A DNA stretch of 5,739 bases from an uncultured Asticcacaulis sp. (GTDB lineage: Bacteria > Pseudomonadota > Alphaproteobacteria > Caulobacterales > Caulobacteraceae). Positions 1-5,739 of the stretch are shown here, one piece after another (the stretch's first letter is position 1; every line of letters begins with the position of its first letter). Below the pieces are notes generated by a model. That model saw only the letters and a list, made by a program, of their open reading frames with translations. It had not been told where the DNA came from and searched no databases. The DNA is taken from contig CAMLLA010000277.1 of NCBI GenBank assembly GCA_946480525.1, forward strand, positions 1-5,739, in the 5' to 3' direction. A program made the position numbers and the translations under genes.

Positions 1-710
1 CCGATATCAATAACCGCTATTTCGGCATCCACGCCAAACCCGGTCCCCTCACCGTCCAGTATGAGGCCGAAGTGACGCTTGATCCGTTCCGCGCCGATCC
101 GGGCGAAGTGCCGGAAACGCCCGTCCAGGACCTGCCGCTCGATATCATGCCTTTCCTTTTGCCATCGCGCTTTGTGCCGTCCGACCGGTTGGGCGACTTT
201 GCCCGGCGGGAGTTCGGCCACCTGCTGCCGGGGTACAGCCGCATCACGGCGATCTGCAACTGGATCCACGCCAATATCGACTATCGCCGGGGATCATCGA
301 ACGAACAGACCATTGCGTCGGAAAGCCTGTTGCTGCGCGCCGGCGTCTGCCGCGACTTCGCGCACTTAGGGATCGCCTTTTGCCGGGCGCTCGAAATCCC
401 TGCGCGTTATGTCAGCTGTTATGCCTATGGACTGAAGCCGGCGGATTTCCACGCGGTCTTCGAGGTCTATCTGAACGGGCGCTGGTGGCTGTTCGACGCG
501 ACGCGCCAGGCCGATCTCGATGGGCTGATCCGCATCGGAGTCGGGCGCGACGCTGCCGAGATCGCCTTTTGCTCACCGTTTGGCGGCGAGGTCAATTGCG
601 GGCCGGTCGAGGTTTTCATGCAGCGCCTGGACGGCCAGGATGTGCCGGCGGAACGCACCACCGACGCGATCTCGACCGAGGAACCCGCGCCCAATGCGGG
701 CGCTTGCTAG
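1..710 (+). CDS. Transglutaminase-like cysteine peptidase family protein, 5' end missing
   Basis: The reading frame is open from base 3 to the TAG at 708-710, giving 235 visible residues. The GTG at 72 is an internal Val codon rather than the true start, because the upstream in-frame residues (IHAKPGPLTVQYEAEV) read as the end of the beta-rich N-terminal region usual in bacterial transglutaminase-like proteins. Counting from base 3, the core holds the expected Cys-His-Asp triad: Cys116 in GVCRDFAHL, His150 in DFHAVFEVYL and Asp165 in WWLFDATR. These motifs and their spacing are the hallmark of the transglutaminase-like superfamily, whose bacterial members are mostly thought to act as proteases or amidases; substrate is unknown. 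No membrane segment or signal peptide is visible in the part present. The C-terminal 40 or so residues after the catalytic domain are acidic and Pro/Ala-rich and probably disordered. It converges with the minus-strand gene ending at 817. Family assignment is firm; precise role is not known. Confidence 0.9.
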   Translation, partial: DINNRYFGIHAKPGPLTVQYEAEVTLDPFRADPGEVPETPVQDLPLDIMPFLLPSRFVPSDRLGDFARREFGHLLPGYSRITAICNWIHANIDYRRGSSNEQTIASESLLLRAGVCRDFAHLGIAFCRALEIPARYVSCYAYGLKPADFHAVFEVYLNGRWWLFDATRQADLDGLIRIGVGRDAAEIAFCSPFGGEVNCGPVEVFMQRLDGQDVPAERTTDAISTEEPAPNAGAC

Positions 711-757
711 AGCATGCTCCGAAAAAGTGGAAACCGGTTTTTCGGACCAAGCATGCG
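709..757. repeat. Palindromic intergenic repeat of alphaproteobacterial type
   Basis: The arms TCCGAAAAA (718-726) and TTTTTCGGA (738-746) are perfectly complementary around an 11-base centre, and each side is flanked by GCATGC (712-717 and 751-756), with four unpaired bases (CCAA, 747-750) on the right side only. The inner AAACCGGTTT (731-740) is itself a palindrome, so two alternative foldings exist. From memory, the string closely resembles the small dispersed element of the form GCATGATCC-GAAAAGTGG-AACCGGTTTTCGG-ATCATGC that is abundant between genes in many Alphaproteobacteria. It begins at or within the stop codon of the transglutaminase gene, a common location for such elements. It lacks a T-run after either arm, so it is a weak candidate for a terminator. 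Copy number in this genome cannot be seen from one window. Confidence 0.7.
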
Positions 758-770
758 ACCACTAAGAAAT

Positions 771-812
771 TTAGCCTATGCTACGTTTCCGTCGAAACGG
801 AGCATAGGCTAA
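771..812. terminator. Long hairpin between convergent genes, probable terminator
   Basis: TTAGCCTATGCT (771-782) pairs perfectly with AGCATAGGCTAA (801-812). After a single A-G mismatch (783/800), CGTTTC (784-789) pairs with GAAACG (794-799), leaving a four-base loop CGTC (790-793). The stem is therefore 19 positions with 18 pairs. It lies 4 bases beyond the stop codon of the minus-strand gene that ends at 817. Read on the minus strand the stem is followed by ATTTCTTAG, a modest U-rich stretch, while the plus-strand side (AGGCTTAAATT) is less U-rich. I infer that it ends the minus-strand transcript and perhaps also the transglutaminase transcript, or that it stabilises 3' ends. It could alternatively be a second dispersed repeat. 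Confidence 0.6.
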
Positions 813-816
813 AGGC

Positions 817-1056
817 TTAAATTCCGATCGAGATGTCGCGGTTATAGTCCTGACGCAGGCCAAGCTCGCGCACTTCCTGAAGGCTCAGGACCTTGGCGAT
901 GCGCGGGGCGTCAGGAGAGGTCCGCATGGGACGGGCGTCGATATCGTACTGCCAGTCGCCGACATTGAACACAGCCGCGTTGTTACGGTCCTTGAAGACC
1001 TGGAACGGCTGATCCTGCCCGTCCAGTTGCACCCATGCCGTCACATACAAACGCAT
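817..1056 (-). CDS. Small conserved-looking protein of unknown function, 79 residues
   Basis: I chose the ATG at 1056 because a strong ribosome binding site (AGGAGAG) lies 7 bases upstream; an in-frame TTG at 1113 would add 19 residues but has no comparable site. The protein starts MRLYVTAWVQLDGQDQPFQV and ends in NRDISIGI. It is soluble, with no signal peptide, membrane segment, cysteine or recognisable catalytic motif. The order is a beta-like N-terminus (residues 1-20), an Asn/Asp- and aromatic-rich middle (NVGDWQYDIDARPMR, about 32-46), and a charged helical stretch around residues 54-67 (AKVLSLQEVRELGL). I do not recognise the family. It follows the Sel1-repeat gene by 92 bases on the same strand and ends next to a strong hairpin. 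Co-transcription with the Sel1 gene is possible, but the good ribosome site and the gap allow a promoter of its own. Coding status is supported by the start signal, high-quality composition and fit between neighbours. Confidence 0.8.
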   Translation of the reverse strand: MRLYVTAWVQLDGQDQPFQVFKDRNNAAVFNVGDWQYDIDARPMRTSPDAPRIAKVLSLQEVRELGLRQDYNRDISIGI

Positions 1057-1063
1057 ACTCTTA

Positions 1064-1070
1064 CTCTCCT
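1064..1070 (-). promoter_or_regulatory. Ribosome binding site that fixes the start of the small gene
   Basis: On the minus strand AGGAGAG sits 7 bases before the ATG at 1056. This is the best Shine-Dalgarno match in the window and is the reason for preferring this start over the upstream TTG at 1113. Confidence 0.8.
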
Positions 1071-1148
1071 CGGAAGCGAAAGCTGTTTTGAGGCGAGCGG
1101 GGACGTACGTCAATGCACGTTTTCGTCAGCCCGGTATTTGGCCACAGC

Positions 1149-2645
1149 TTATTGACCCGCGGCCTTGAGTTCGCTGAGCACTGTGTTGGCGCGAGCCTTC
1201 TCTTCCGGCGTCAGCTTGGCTTCGAGCACGTCGCCTGCCTTGGCCGCCTTTTCCAGCCCTTCGGCCTGGGCCAGGCGGAACCAGATCAGCGCGACGGCGC
1301 GGTCGGCCGGTCCGCCCTCGCCTTTCGACAGCATGACGGCCAGGTTGAACATGCCGTCGACATTGCCCTGCTGGGCGGCCGCCATGAACCATTTGCGCGC
1401 GATGGCGTGGTCCTGGCCGACAATTTCGCCGGTATAGAAGAAGGTGCCGATAGCGACCTGGGCGTCAGCCTGGCCCTGCAGCGCGGCTTCCTTATAGTAG
1501 ACGATGGCCTTTTGCGGATCGGCGGCGACCACTTCGCCGAGATCGTAAAGCCTGCCCATCTCGTACAGCGCGCCGGGGTGGCCGCGCTTGGCGGCGTGGG
1601 ACCACCATTCGGCCGCCAGCTTCCTGTCGGCGGGAACCCCGTCGTCGCCGTCATAAAGGATGACGCCGACATTGTATTGTGACGGCCCATATCCCGCGGT
1701 GCCCGCGCGGGTATAGAACCTGACGGCCTCTTTCATGTTGACCTCGCCGCCGACGCCGGTCTCATACATCCGGCCCACGATATGCGCGGCCGGAACGAAG
1801 CCGAATTCGTCAGCCTTGATGTACCATTTGCGCGCGATTTTCGCGTCCTTGTCGATACCCCAGCCGGTCAGGTAGATGCGTCCCAGGAGCATTGCGGCGT
1901 CGGACCGCGACGACATGAAGCTGGGGTCGTCCTCCTCCCACTTTTGCACATCCGCCTGAGGATTGAACGGCGCTTCGGCGACCTTGGTCAGCCACAGGAT
2001 GGCCTGCTCGGTGTTCTGAGCGGTCCCGAGGCCCAGAAGGTACATCTTGCCTTCCATAAGGGCGGCCGTGTCGTAGCCCATCTTGACGTAGGACTTCTGG
2101 AAAAGCACCAGGGCGTCTTCGTATTTCTTTTCGTCGAAGGCGGCGAAGGCTTCGCGCAGGGATTTGTCACGGTTTGCGATCGTGGCGCGGCCGGCGGCGA
2201 AGTTGCGGTCGGAGGGATTACAGGCCGGCCCTTGTTCGCCCGGCGCCAGTTCGCCGTTCATACCCGGCAGAGTCGAACGCTGTCCCGAGCGTGCGTTGCC
2301 GCCGGGGGAATTGGCGGCGAAGTTCTTGTCGTCCTCGTCGCGGCGGACGTTGAAGTCGTCGAGATAGTCCTGGGTGATGGAATCGTAGGCGGGGTCGTAC
2401 TCATCCATGAAGGCGCAGGACGAGGCGCGCGACGGATCGATGCGGATGGTGTCCGGGTCCTTGCCGACGCGCTTGCGGCCGAAGATGGTCAGGGTATCGC
2501 CGGACGGCACAGTAGTGGCTTCGGCTTTGGCGGCTTCCTTGGGCGCTTCGGTTTTTTCCGCTGTCTGGCTCCATGCCGGAGCCGCCAAGGTGAGCGACAG
2601 GATCACGCACAATGCCGTGCGCATCCGCGTTCCGAATACAACCAT
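1149..2645 (-). CDS. Secreted Sel1-repeat (TPR-like) protein
   Basis: The protein has 498 residues from the ATG at 2645, chosen because GGGGAGGGG lies just upstream and because it gives a clean signal peptide; the in-frame TTG at 2675 would put charged residues before it and would sit on the promoter. Residues 1 to about 26 form the signal peptide (Arg7 and Arg9, hydrophobic core 11-24, cleavage near APAWSQ), so it is likely periplasmic or outer-membrane associated. A Lys/Glu/Ala-rich linker follows (about 28-45), then a region of unknown fold with two cysteines, Cys77 and Cys142. A TPR-like helix pair lies at 163-190 (AFAAFDEKKYEDALVLFQKS), then seven Sel1-type repeats at about 193-226, 249-282, 285-319, 321-356, 357-392, 393-428 and 429-464, with an acidic insertion at 227-248. 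A charged helix ends the protein. Sel1 repeats form alpha-solenoids that bind other proteins; the partner is unknown. It is not an enzyme by any motif I see. Confidence 0.93.
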   Translation of the reverse strand: MVVFGTRMRTALCVILSLTLAAPAWSQTAEKTEAPKEAAKAEATTVPSGDTLTIFGRKRVGKDPDTIRIDPSRASSCAFMDEYDPAYDSITQDYLDDFNVRRDEDDKNFAANSPGGNARSGQRSTLPGMNGELAPGEQGPACNPSDRNFAAGRATIANRDKSLREAFAAFDEKKYEDALVLFQKSYVKMGYDTAALMEGKMYLLGLGTAQNTEQAILWLTKVAEAPFNPQADVQKWEEDDPSFMSSRSDAAMLLGRIYLTGWGIDKDAKIARKWYIKADEFGFVPAAHIVGRMYETGVGGEVNMKEAVRFYTRAGTAGYGPSQYNVGVILYDGDDGVPADRKLAAEWWSHAAKRGHPGALYEMGRLYDLGEVVAADPQKAIVYYKEAALQGQADAQVAIGTFFYTGEIVGQDHAIARKWFMAAAQQGNVDGMFNLAVMLSKGEGGPADRAVALIWFRLAQAEGLEKAAKAGDVLEAKLTPEEKARANTVLSELKAAGQ

Positions 2646-2648
2646 AGT

Positions 2649-2657
2649 CCCCTCCCC
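2649..2657 (-). promoter_or_regulatory. Ribosome binding site of the Sel1-repeat gene
   Basis: GGGGAGGGG on the minus strand has its GGAGG core 5 bases before the ATG at 2645. It supports this start rather than the TTG at 2675. Confidence 0.75.
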
Positions 2658-2678
2658 AAAGCGATATCTGTACAATCA

Positions 2679-2707
2679 GAATTAGATCACGGGACGTGCA
2701 GCGTCAA
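2679..2707 (-). promoter_or_regulatory. Housekeeping-type promoter for the Sel1-repeat gene
   Basis: On the minus strand TTGACGC (2701-2707) is followed after 14 bases by TCTAATTC (2679-2686). The known Caulobacter housekeeping sigma consensus is TTGACGS, 10-14 bases, GCTANAWC; the -35 matches fully and the -10 matches at all but two positions. It sits in the 93-base gap between the kinase stop and the Sel1 start, which would place the transcript start close to 2672 and give a leader of roughly 25-30 bases. This suggests the Sel1 gene is transcribed independently of the kinase. No operator repeat is obvious, apart from the short palindrome ATCATGAT (2717-2724) upstream. Confidence 0.65.
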
Positions 2708-2738
2708 TCGAGATCGATCATGATTGCGCAAATGTAAC

Positions 2739-5195
2739 TTAGGTTTGGTCAAGAATTTCGCGAACCTTGGCAGCCAGCTGATCGATGGTGAAAGGCTTGC
2801 CGATCAATTCGACGCCGGGATCGACGACACCGTTGTGCACCACCGCGTTGCGCGTGTAACCCGACGTGTAAAGGACCTTCAGATCGGGCCGCAGCATGCG
2901 CGCGTCGTCGGCCAGCTTGCGGCCATTGGCATCGGGCATGACGATGTCGGTGAACAGGAGCGCGATGCCGGGCTGCTGTTCGATCAGGCGCAGGGCGCCG
3001 GCATAACCGTCCGCTTCGAGCACCCGGTAGCCCAGCTCGTTCAGGGCGTCGACGCTGAACTGACGCACCCCCGCCTCGTCGTCGACGACCAGAATGATCT
3101 CCTGCGCTTCGCCGGTCAGGAGGCCGTAGTTCCTGTCCACGTCATCGGCGTCCGCCATGGCGATGATGCGGGGCAGGTAGATCTTGACCGTCGTGCCTTC
3201 ACCCGGCTCGGAATAGATCTTCACGTGGCCGCCCGATTGCTTGACGAAGCCATAGACCTGGCTGAGCCCTAATCCGGTGCCCTTGCCCGTCTCCTTTGTG
3301 GTGAAGAAGGGATCGAAAGCCTTGGCGATGACCTCGGGGGTCATGCCCGTGCCGGTGTCTGTGACCGCGATCAGGACATACTGACCTTCGGGCAGGCCGG
3401 GCTGGCCCGCAACGTAGCGGGCGTCGAGATGGGCATTCTGCGTTTCGATCGTCAGGCGGCCGCCGCCCGGCATGGCGTCGCGTGCATTCACGCCCAGGTT
3501 CAGGATGACGTTTTCAAGCTGGTTCGGATCGGCATTGACGTTCCACAGGCCGCCGGCCAGTACCGTCTCGAGCCTTATGCCCGCACCGATCGAGTGGCGC
3601 AGAAGGTCGGACATGCCGGAGACCAATCTGTTGACGTTGATCGCTTCCGGCCTGAGCGGCTGCTGGCGCGAAAAGGCGAGCAGGCGTTGCGTCAGGGCGG
3701 CGGCGCGCTTGGCGCCGTCCATGGCGGCATCAAGATAGCGTTTTGAGCGCGGGTCTTCGACACCGACGCGGCGAGTCAACAGGTCCAGCGAGCCCATAAT
3801 GACGGCCAGCATGTTGTTGAAATCGTGCGCCACGCCGCCGGTCAGCTGACCGACCGCTTCCATCTTCTGCGCCTGGCGCAGCGCGTCTTCGGCGGCGGCC
3901 AGTGCGATCGTCTGGTCTTTTTCGGCGGTGACGTCGCGGCCATAAGCGTAGATGCGTTCGCCTTCGGTCGTGGTCCGCCACGATATCCAGCGAGGAGTGC
4001 CGTCGACGTGCGTGTAGCGATTTTCAAAGTCCGTCACGTCGCCGCGCGTCAAGGCCAGGTCGAGATTGTCCTGGGTGCGGCCGAGATCCTCATGCCAGAT
4101 GAATTCGCTGAAGTGCCTGCCGGTCGCCAGCGCCGGATCGTGCCCCAATATGGTTTCCCATGCGGGACTTACCGCGTGGAATATACCGTCTAGCCCGAGC
4201 ACAACCTGGACGTCACGGGCCTTGCGCCACACCCGGTCGAGCTGGGCCGTCCGTTCGGCGACCTGGATTTCGAGCGTTTCATTCAATTCACGCAAACGCT
4301 CTTCGCGCTCATGGACGGCGCGCTCGGCGCGGTGCCGTTCGGTAACGTCAGAGCCTTCGACAAAGACCCCGGTGACCTCGCCCGACGCATCGCGGATCGG
4401 CTGGTAAACGAAGTCGAGGAAACGTTCCTCTATGCCGCCATTGTCCTGGAGCAGGTCGACGCGAGCCGCGTAGGCGGTATAGGGCTCGCCGCTTTCATAG
4501 ACCCTGTCGAGAAGCGTAATGAAGCCCTGCTCCACGATTTCCGGCAAGCCTTCGACGACCGCCTTGCCGACAACGTTCCGGCCGTTGATCAGCTTGAGAT
4601 ATTGCGGGTTGAGATACTCGAAGACGTGATCCGGACCGCGCAGCACAGCCATGAAGCTCGGCGCCTGCTCGAACAATTGCAGAAGGCGCTCGCGTTCCGC
4701 CTTCAGCTCCCGCTCGCCATGCACCTTGCCGGTCATCTCGACGACCGTGTCCATTATGCCGGCGACCTTACCGTTCTCGTCGCGGACGGGGCTGTAGCAG
4801 AAAGTAAAATAGGCGTCTTCCGGCGCGCCGTAACGCGCGACAGGAATGTGATAGTCCTCGATATAGATCGCTTCGCCGCCCATCGCGGAATCGATGATCG
4901 GCTTCATGTCGTTCCAGACCTCGGCCCAGGTGACGCGGTAGGGCTCGCCGAGTGAATTCCGCTTGGTTTCACCCAGCAACGGCACATAGGCATCGTTGAA
5001 AATGGCGACCAGGTCCGGCCCCCAGAACAGGCATTTGGGAAATTTCGACGCCATCATCAGATCGACGACGATCTTGAGCGCAGGCGCCCAGGTGTCGATC
5101 GGCCCCAGCGGCGTCGACGCCCAGTCAAAATTCCGCACCTTTTCGGCCATAGGCCCGCGATCTGCGGGAAAAGGCAGGCCGGTAGCGTCGGTCAT
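2739..5195 (-). CDS. Soluble PAS-containing hybrid histidine kinase with C-terminal receiver
   Basis: The protein has 818 residues from the ATG at 5195, with a weak AAAGGG 5 bases upstream. No membrane segment is visible, so it should sense a cytoplasmic signal. Domain order: an N-terminal PAS-type region (about 20-155) opening with the FDWASTPLGPIDTW motif; a second PAS (about 170-288) ending in GSDVTERHRAE; a heptad-rich coiled coil (about 283-325); a third PAS (about 328-425) ending in YGRDVTAEKDQ; HisKA with phospho-acceptor His457 in GGVAHDFNN; and HATPase with N-box Asn570 (NARDAM), G1 DTGTGM (613-618), F-box FDPFFTTK (627-634) and G2 GKGTGLGLS (637-645). The receiver (about 700-815) keeps acidic Asp705/Asp706, phospho-acceptor Asp750 in LLFTDIVMPD, Thr777 and Lys800. 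All catalytic residues are present, so it should autophosphorylate His457 and pass phosphate to Asp750. There is no output or Hpt domain, so a partner must be encoded elsewhere. The signal cannot be read from sequence; I see no LOV-type Cys motif (NCRFLQ). Confidence 0.96.
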   Translation of the reverse strand: MTDATGLPFPADRGPMAEKVRNFDWASTPLGPIDTWAPALKIVVDLMMASKFPKCLFWGPDLVAIFNDAYVPLLGETKRNSLGEPYRVTWAEVWNDMKPIIDSAMGGEAIYIEDYHIPVARYGAPEDAYFTFCYSPVRDENGKVAGIMDTVVEMTGKVHGERELKAERERLLQLFEQAPSFMAVLRGPDHVFEYLNPQYLKLINGRNVVGKAVVEGLPEIVEQGFITLLDRVYESGEPYTAYAARVDLLQDNGGIEERFLDFVYQPIRDASGEVTGVFVEGSDVTERHRAERAVHEREERLRELNETLEIQVAERTAQLDRVWRKARDVQVVLGLDGIFHAVSPAWETILGHDPALATGRHFSEFIWHEDLGRTQDNLDLALTRGDVTDFENRYTHVDGTPRWISWRTTTEGERIYAYGRDVTAEKDQTIALAAAEDALRQAQKMEAVGQLTGGVAHDFNNMLAVIMGSLDLLTRRVGVEDPRSKRYLDAAMDGAKRAAALTQRLLAFSRQQPLRPEAINVNRLVSGMSDLLRHSIGAGIRLETVLAGGLWNVNADPNQLENVILNLGVNARDAMPGGGRLTIETQNAHLDARYVAGQPGLPEGQYVLIAVTDTGTGMTPEVIAKAFDPFFTTKETGKGTGLGLSQVYGFVKQSGGHVKIYSEPGEGTTVKIYLPRIIAMADADDVDRNYGLLTGEAQEIILVVDDEAGVRQFSVDALNELGYRVLEADGYAGALRLIEQQPGIALLFTDIVMPDANGRKLADDARMLRPDLKVLYTSGYTRNAVVHNGVVDPGVELIGKPFTIDQLAAKVREILDQT

Positions 5196-5298
5196 TCACA
5201 CCCTTTCGCAGCCCCCGCCACGAGATTCGACGGAATTTACACGAGGCGGCTGGCGATTGACAGGGAAATAAACCGCCGGGCGAAGGCAGGGAATACCG

Positions 5299-5739
5299 CT
5301 ATTTCAACTGGGAGCGTCTGCCTATCTTTCCGTCCGCCCACTTCAGGAAATGGCGCATATTGGGCGCGTCGGTGTGCCCTCCCGTATGCTGTCGCCAGGC
5401 CAGTTCGCCGTCAAGCAGATCGGTTTCGGGCGGCGGCAATCTGGCGGTTTTGTAGGCATTGCCCGTGCCGAGATCCCTGACGCCGAGCAGCTTCCACACC
5501 TGGCCGACAGCCACGGCCGCCATGTAACTGCCCTGCTGGTCGAGCCAGAGGGCATCGCCCATTTCCGGAACGCCATAGGAGATAAAGGTCAGACGTGGAG
5601 CGGCAAGCGCGATCAGGCTGTGGGAATCGACGGGCAGGTCGGCGGCCGTCTTTGGCCCTGCATATTTGAGGAAGTTGCCGGCCATCCAATGATAGCCGCC
5701 CGACCCGGCCAGGTTTTCGACCTGCTCACCGAAGTTGCG
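5299..5739 (-). CDS. CE15-like (glucuronoyl esterase-type) alpha/beta hydrolase, 5' end missing
   Basis: The frame is open from the right edge to the TAG at 5299-5301, giving 146 visible C-terminal residues; the Met codon at 5685 is internal, since the preceding residues (ENLAGSGGYHW) continue the same domain. Visible features are HWMAGNFLKYAG (17-28), LPVDSHSLIALAAPR, the strand FISYGVPE leading to an acidic loop (GDALWLDQQG), VGQVWKLLGVRDLG, and RQHTGGHTDAPN near the end, whose GGH His is the expected catalytic histidine. This arrangement (DxHxLxALxAPR, then WLDxxG, then GGHT) matches bacterial carbohydrate esterase family 15 and related xylan esterases as I remember them. Characterised CE15 enzymes cleave esters between lignin alcohols and glucuronic acid on xylan, usually after secretion. 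The nucleophilic serine and any signal peptide lie outside the window. It could instead be another acetyl-xylan-type esterase of the same fold. It lies 103 bases upstream of the kinase on the same strand. Confidence 0.75.
   Translation of the reverse strand, partial: RNFGEQVENLAGSGGYHWMAGNFLKYAGPKTAADLPVDSHSLIALAAPRLTFISYGVPEMGDALWLDQQGSYMAAVAVGQVWKLLGVRDLGTGNAYKTARLPPPETDLLDGELAWRQHTGGHTDAPNMRHFLKWADGKIGRRSQLK

Noticed and set aside
72..74. GTG as a start for the transglutaminase-like gene.
   Set aside because: The same frame stays open to the left edge with family-like residues, so this is an internal valine codon of a truncated gene.
1057..1148. Terminator between the Sel1-repeat gene and the small gene.
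   Set aside because: No convincing stem-loop with a T-run is visible on the minus strand, so read-through remains possible.
1113..1682. A 189-residue open frame on the plus strand starting beside the small gene.
   Set aside because: Overlaps the conserved C-terminal Sel1 repeats on the opposite strand and has shadow-like composition; no Shine-Dalgarno sequence was seen.
1782..2723. A 313-residue open frame on the plus strand opposite the Sel1-repeat gene.
   Set aside because: It lies fully antisense to a well-supported gene with signal peptide and repeats, has low-complexity Gly/Val/Arg composition typical of GC-rich shadow frames, and shows no domain.
4311..4955. A 214-residue open frame on the plus strand opposite the kinase.
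   Set aside because: Antisense to the PAS domains of the kinase, which are clearly coding; no recognisable motif or ribosome binding site.
5196..5298. Possible promoter or terminator in the gap before the kinase, including GGCGG/CCGCC complementary pieces, a TGTAAATT stretch and a plus-strand TTGACA.
   Set aside because: No -35/-10 pair with acceptable spacing and no stem followed by a T-run; the plus-strand TTGACA faces no plus-strand gene.

Overview
This 5.7 kb, GC-rich window looks like ordinary chromosomal DNA from an alphaproteobacterium, most likely of the Caulobacter/Asticcacaulis type. That placement is an inference. It rests on a palindromic intergenic repeat whose sequence I recognise from alphaproteobacterial genomes, a promoter matching the Caulobacter housekeeping form (TTGACGC, 14 bases, TCTAATTC), and the style of the proteins (hybrid PAS histidine kinase, periplasmic Sel1-repeat protein, CE15-like esterase). 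No RNA gene, insertion sequence, phage gene or CRISPR array was found.

Layout from left to right: (1) 1-710, plus strand, the 3' part of a transglutaminase-like cysteine peptidase gene that runs off the left edge. (2) 711-816, a short convergent intergenic region with two different inverted repeats side by side: a dispersed alphaproteobacterial repeat element, then a long near-perfect hairpin that probably ends transcription. (3) 817-1056, minus strand, a 79-residue protein of unknown function. (4) 1149-2645, minus strand, a secreted Sel1-repeat protein of 498 residues with its own likely promoter. (5) 2739-5195, minus strand, an 818-residue soluble hybrid histidine kinase with three PAS-type regions, HisKA, HATPase and a C-terminal receiver. 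(6) 5299-5739, minus strand, the 3' part of a CE15-like (glucuronoyl esterase-type) alpha/beta hydrolase that runs off the right edge.

The four minus-strand genes point the same way but are separated by gaps of 92 to 103 bases, so they are not a tightly coupled operon. The Sel1 gene has its own promoter candidate, which suggests separate transcription from the kinase. Nothing in the sequence ties the genes into one pathway. The kinase could act through a response regulator or phosphotransfer protein encoded elsewhere, since none is present here. The esterase fragment hints at a plant-polysaccharide-degrading lifestyle. I did not find a convincing undescribed system; the most unusual part is the pair of inverted repeats at 709-812.
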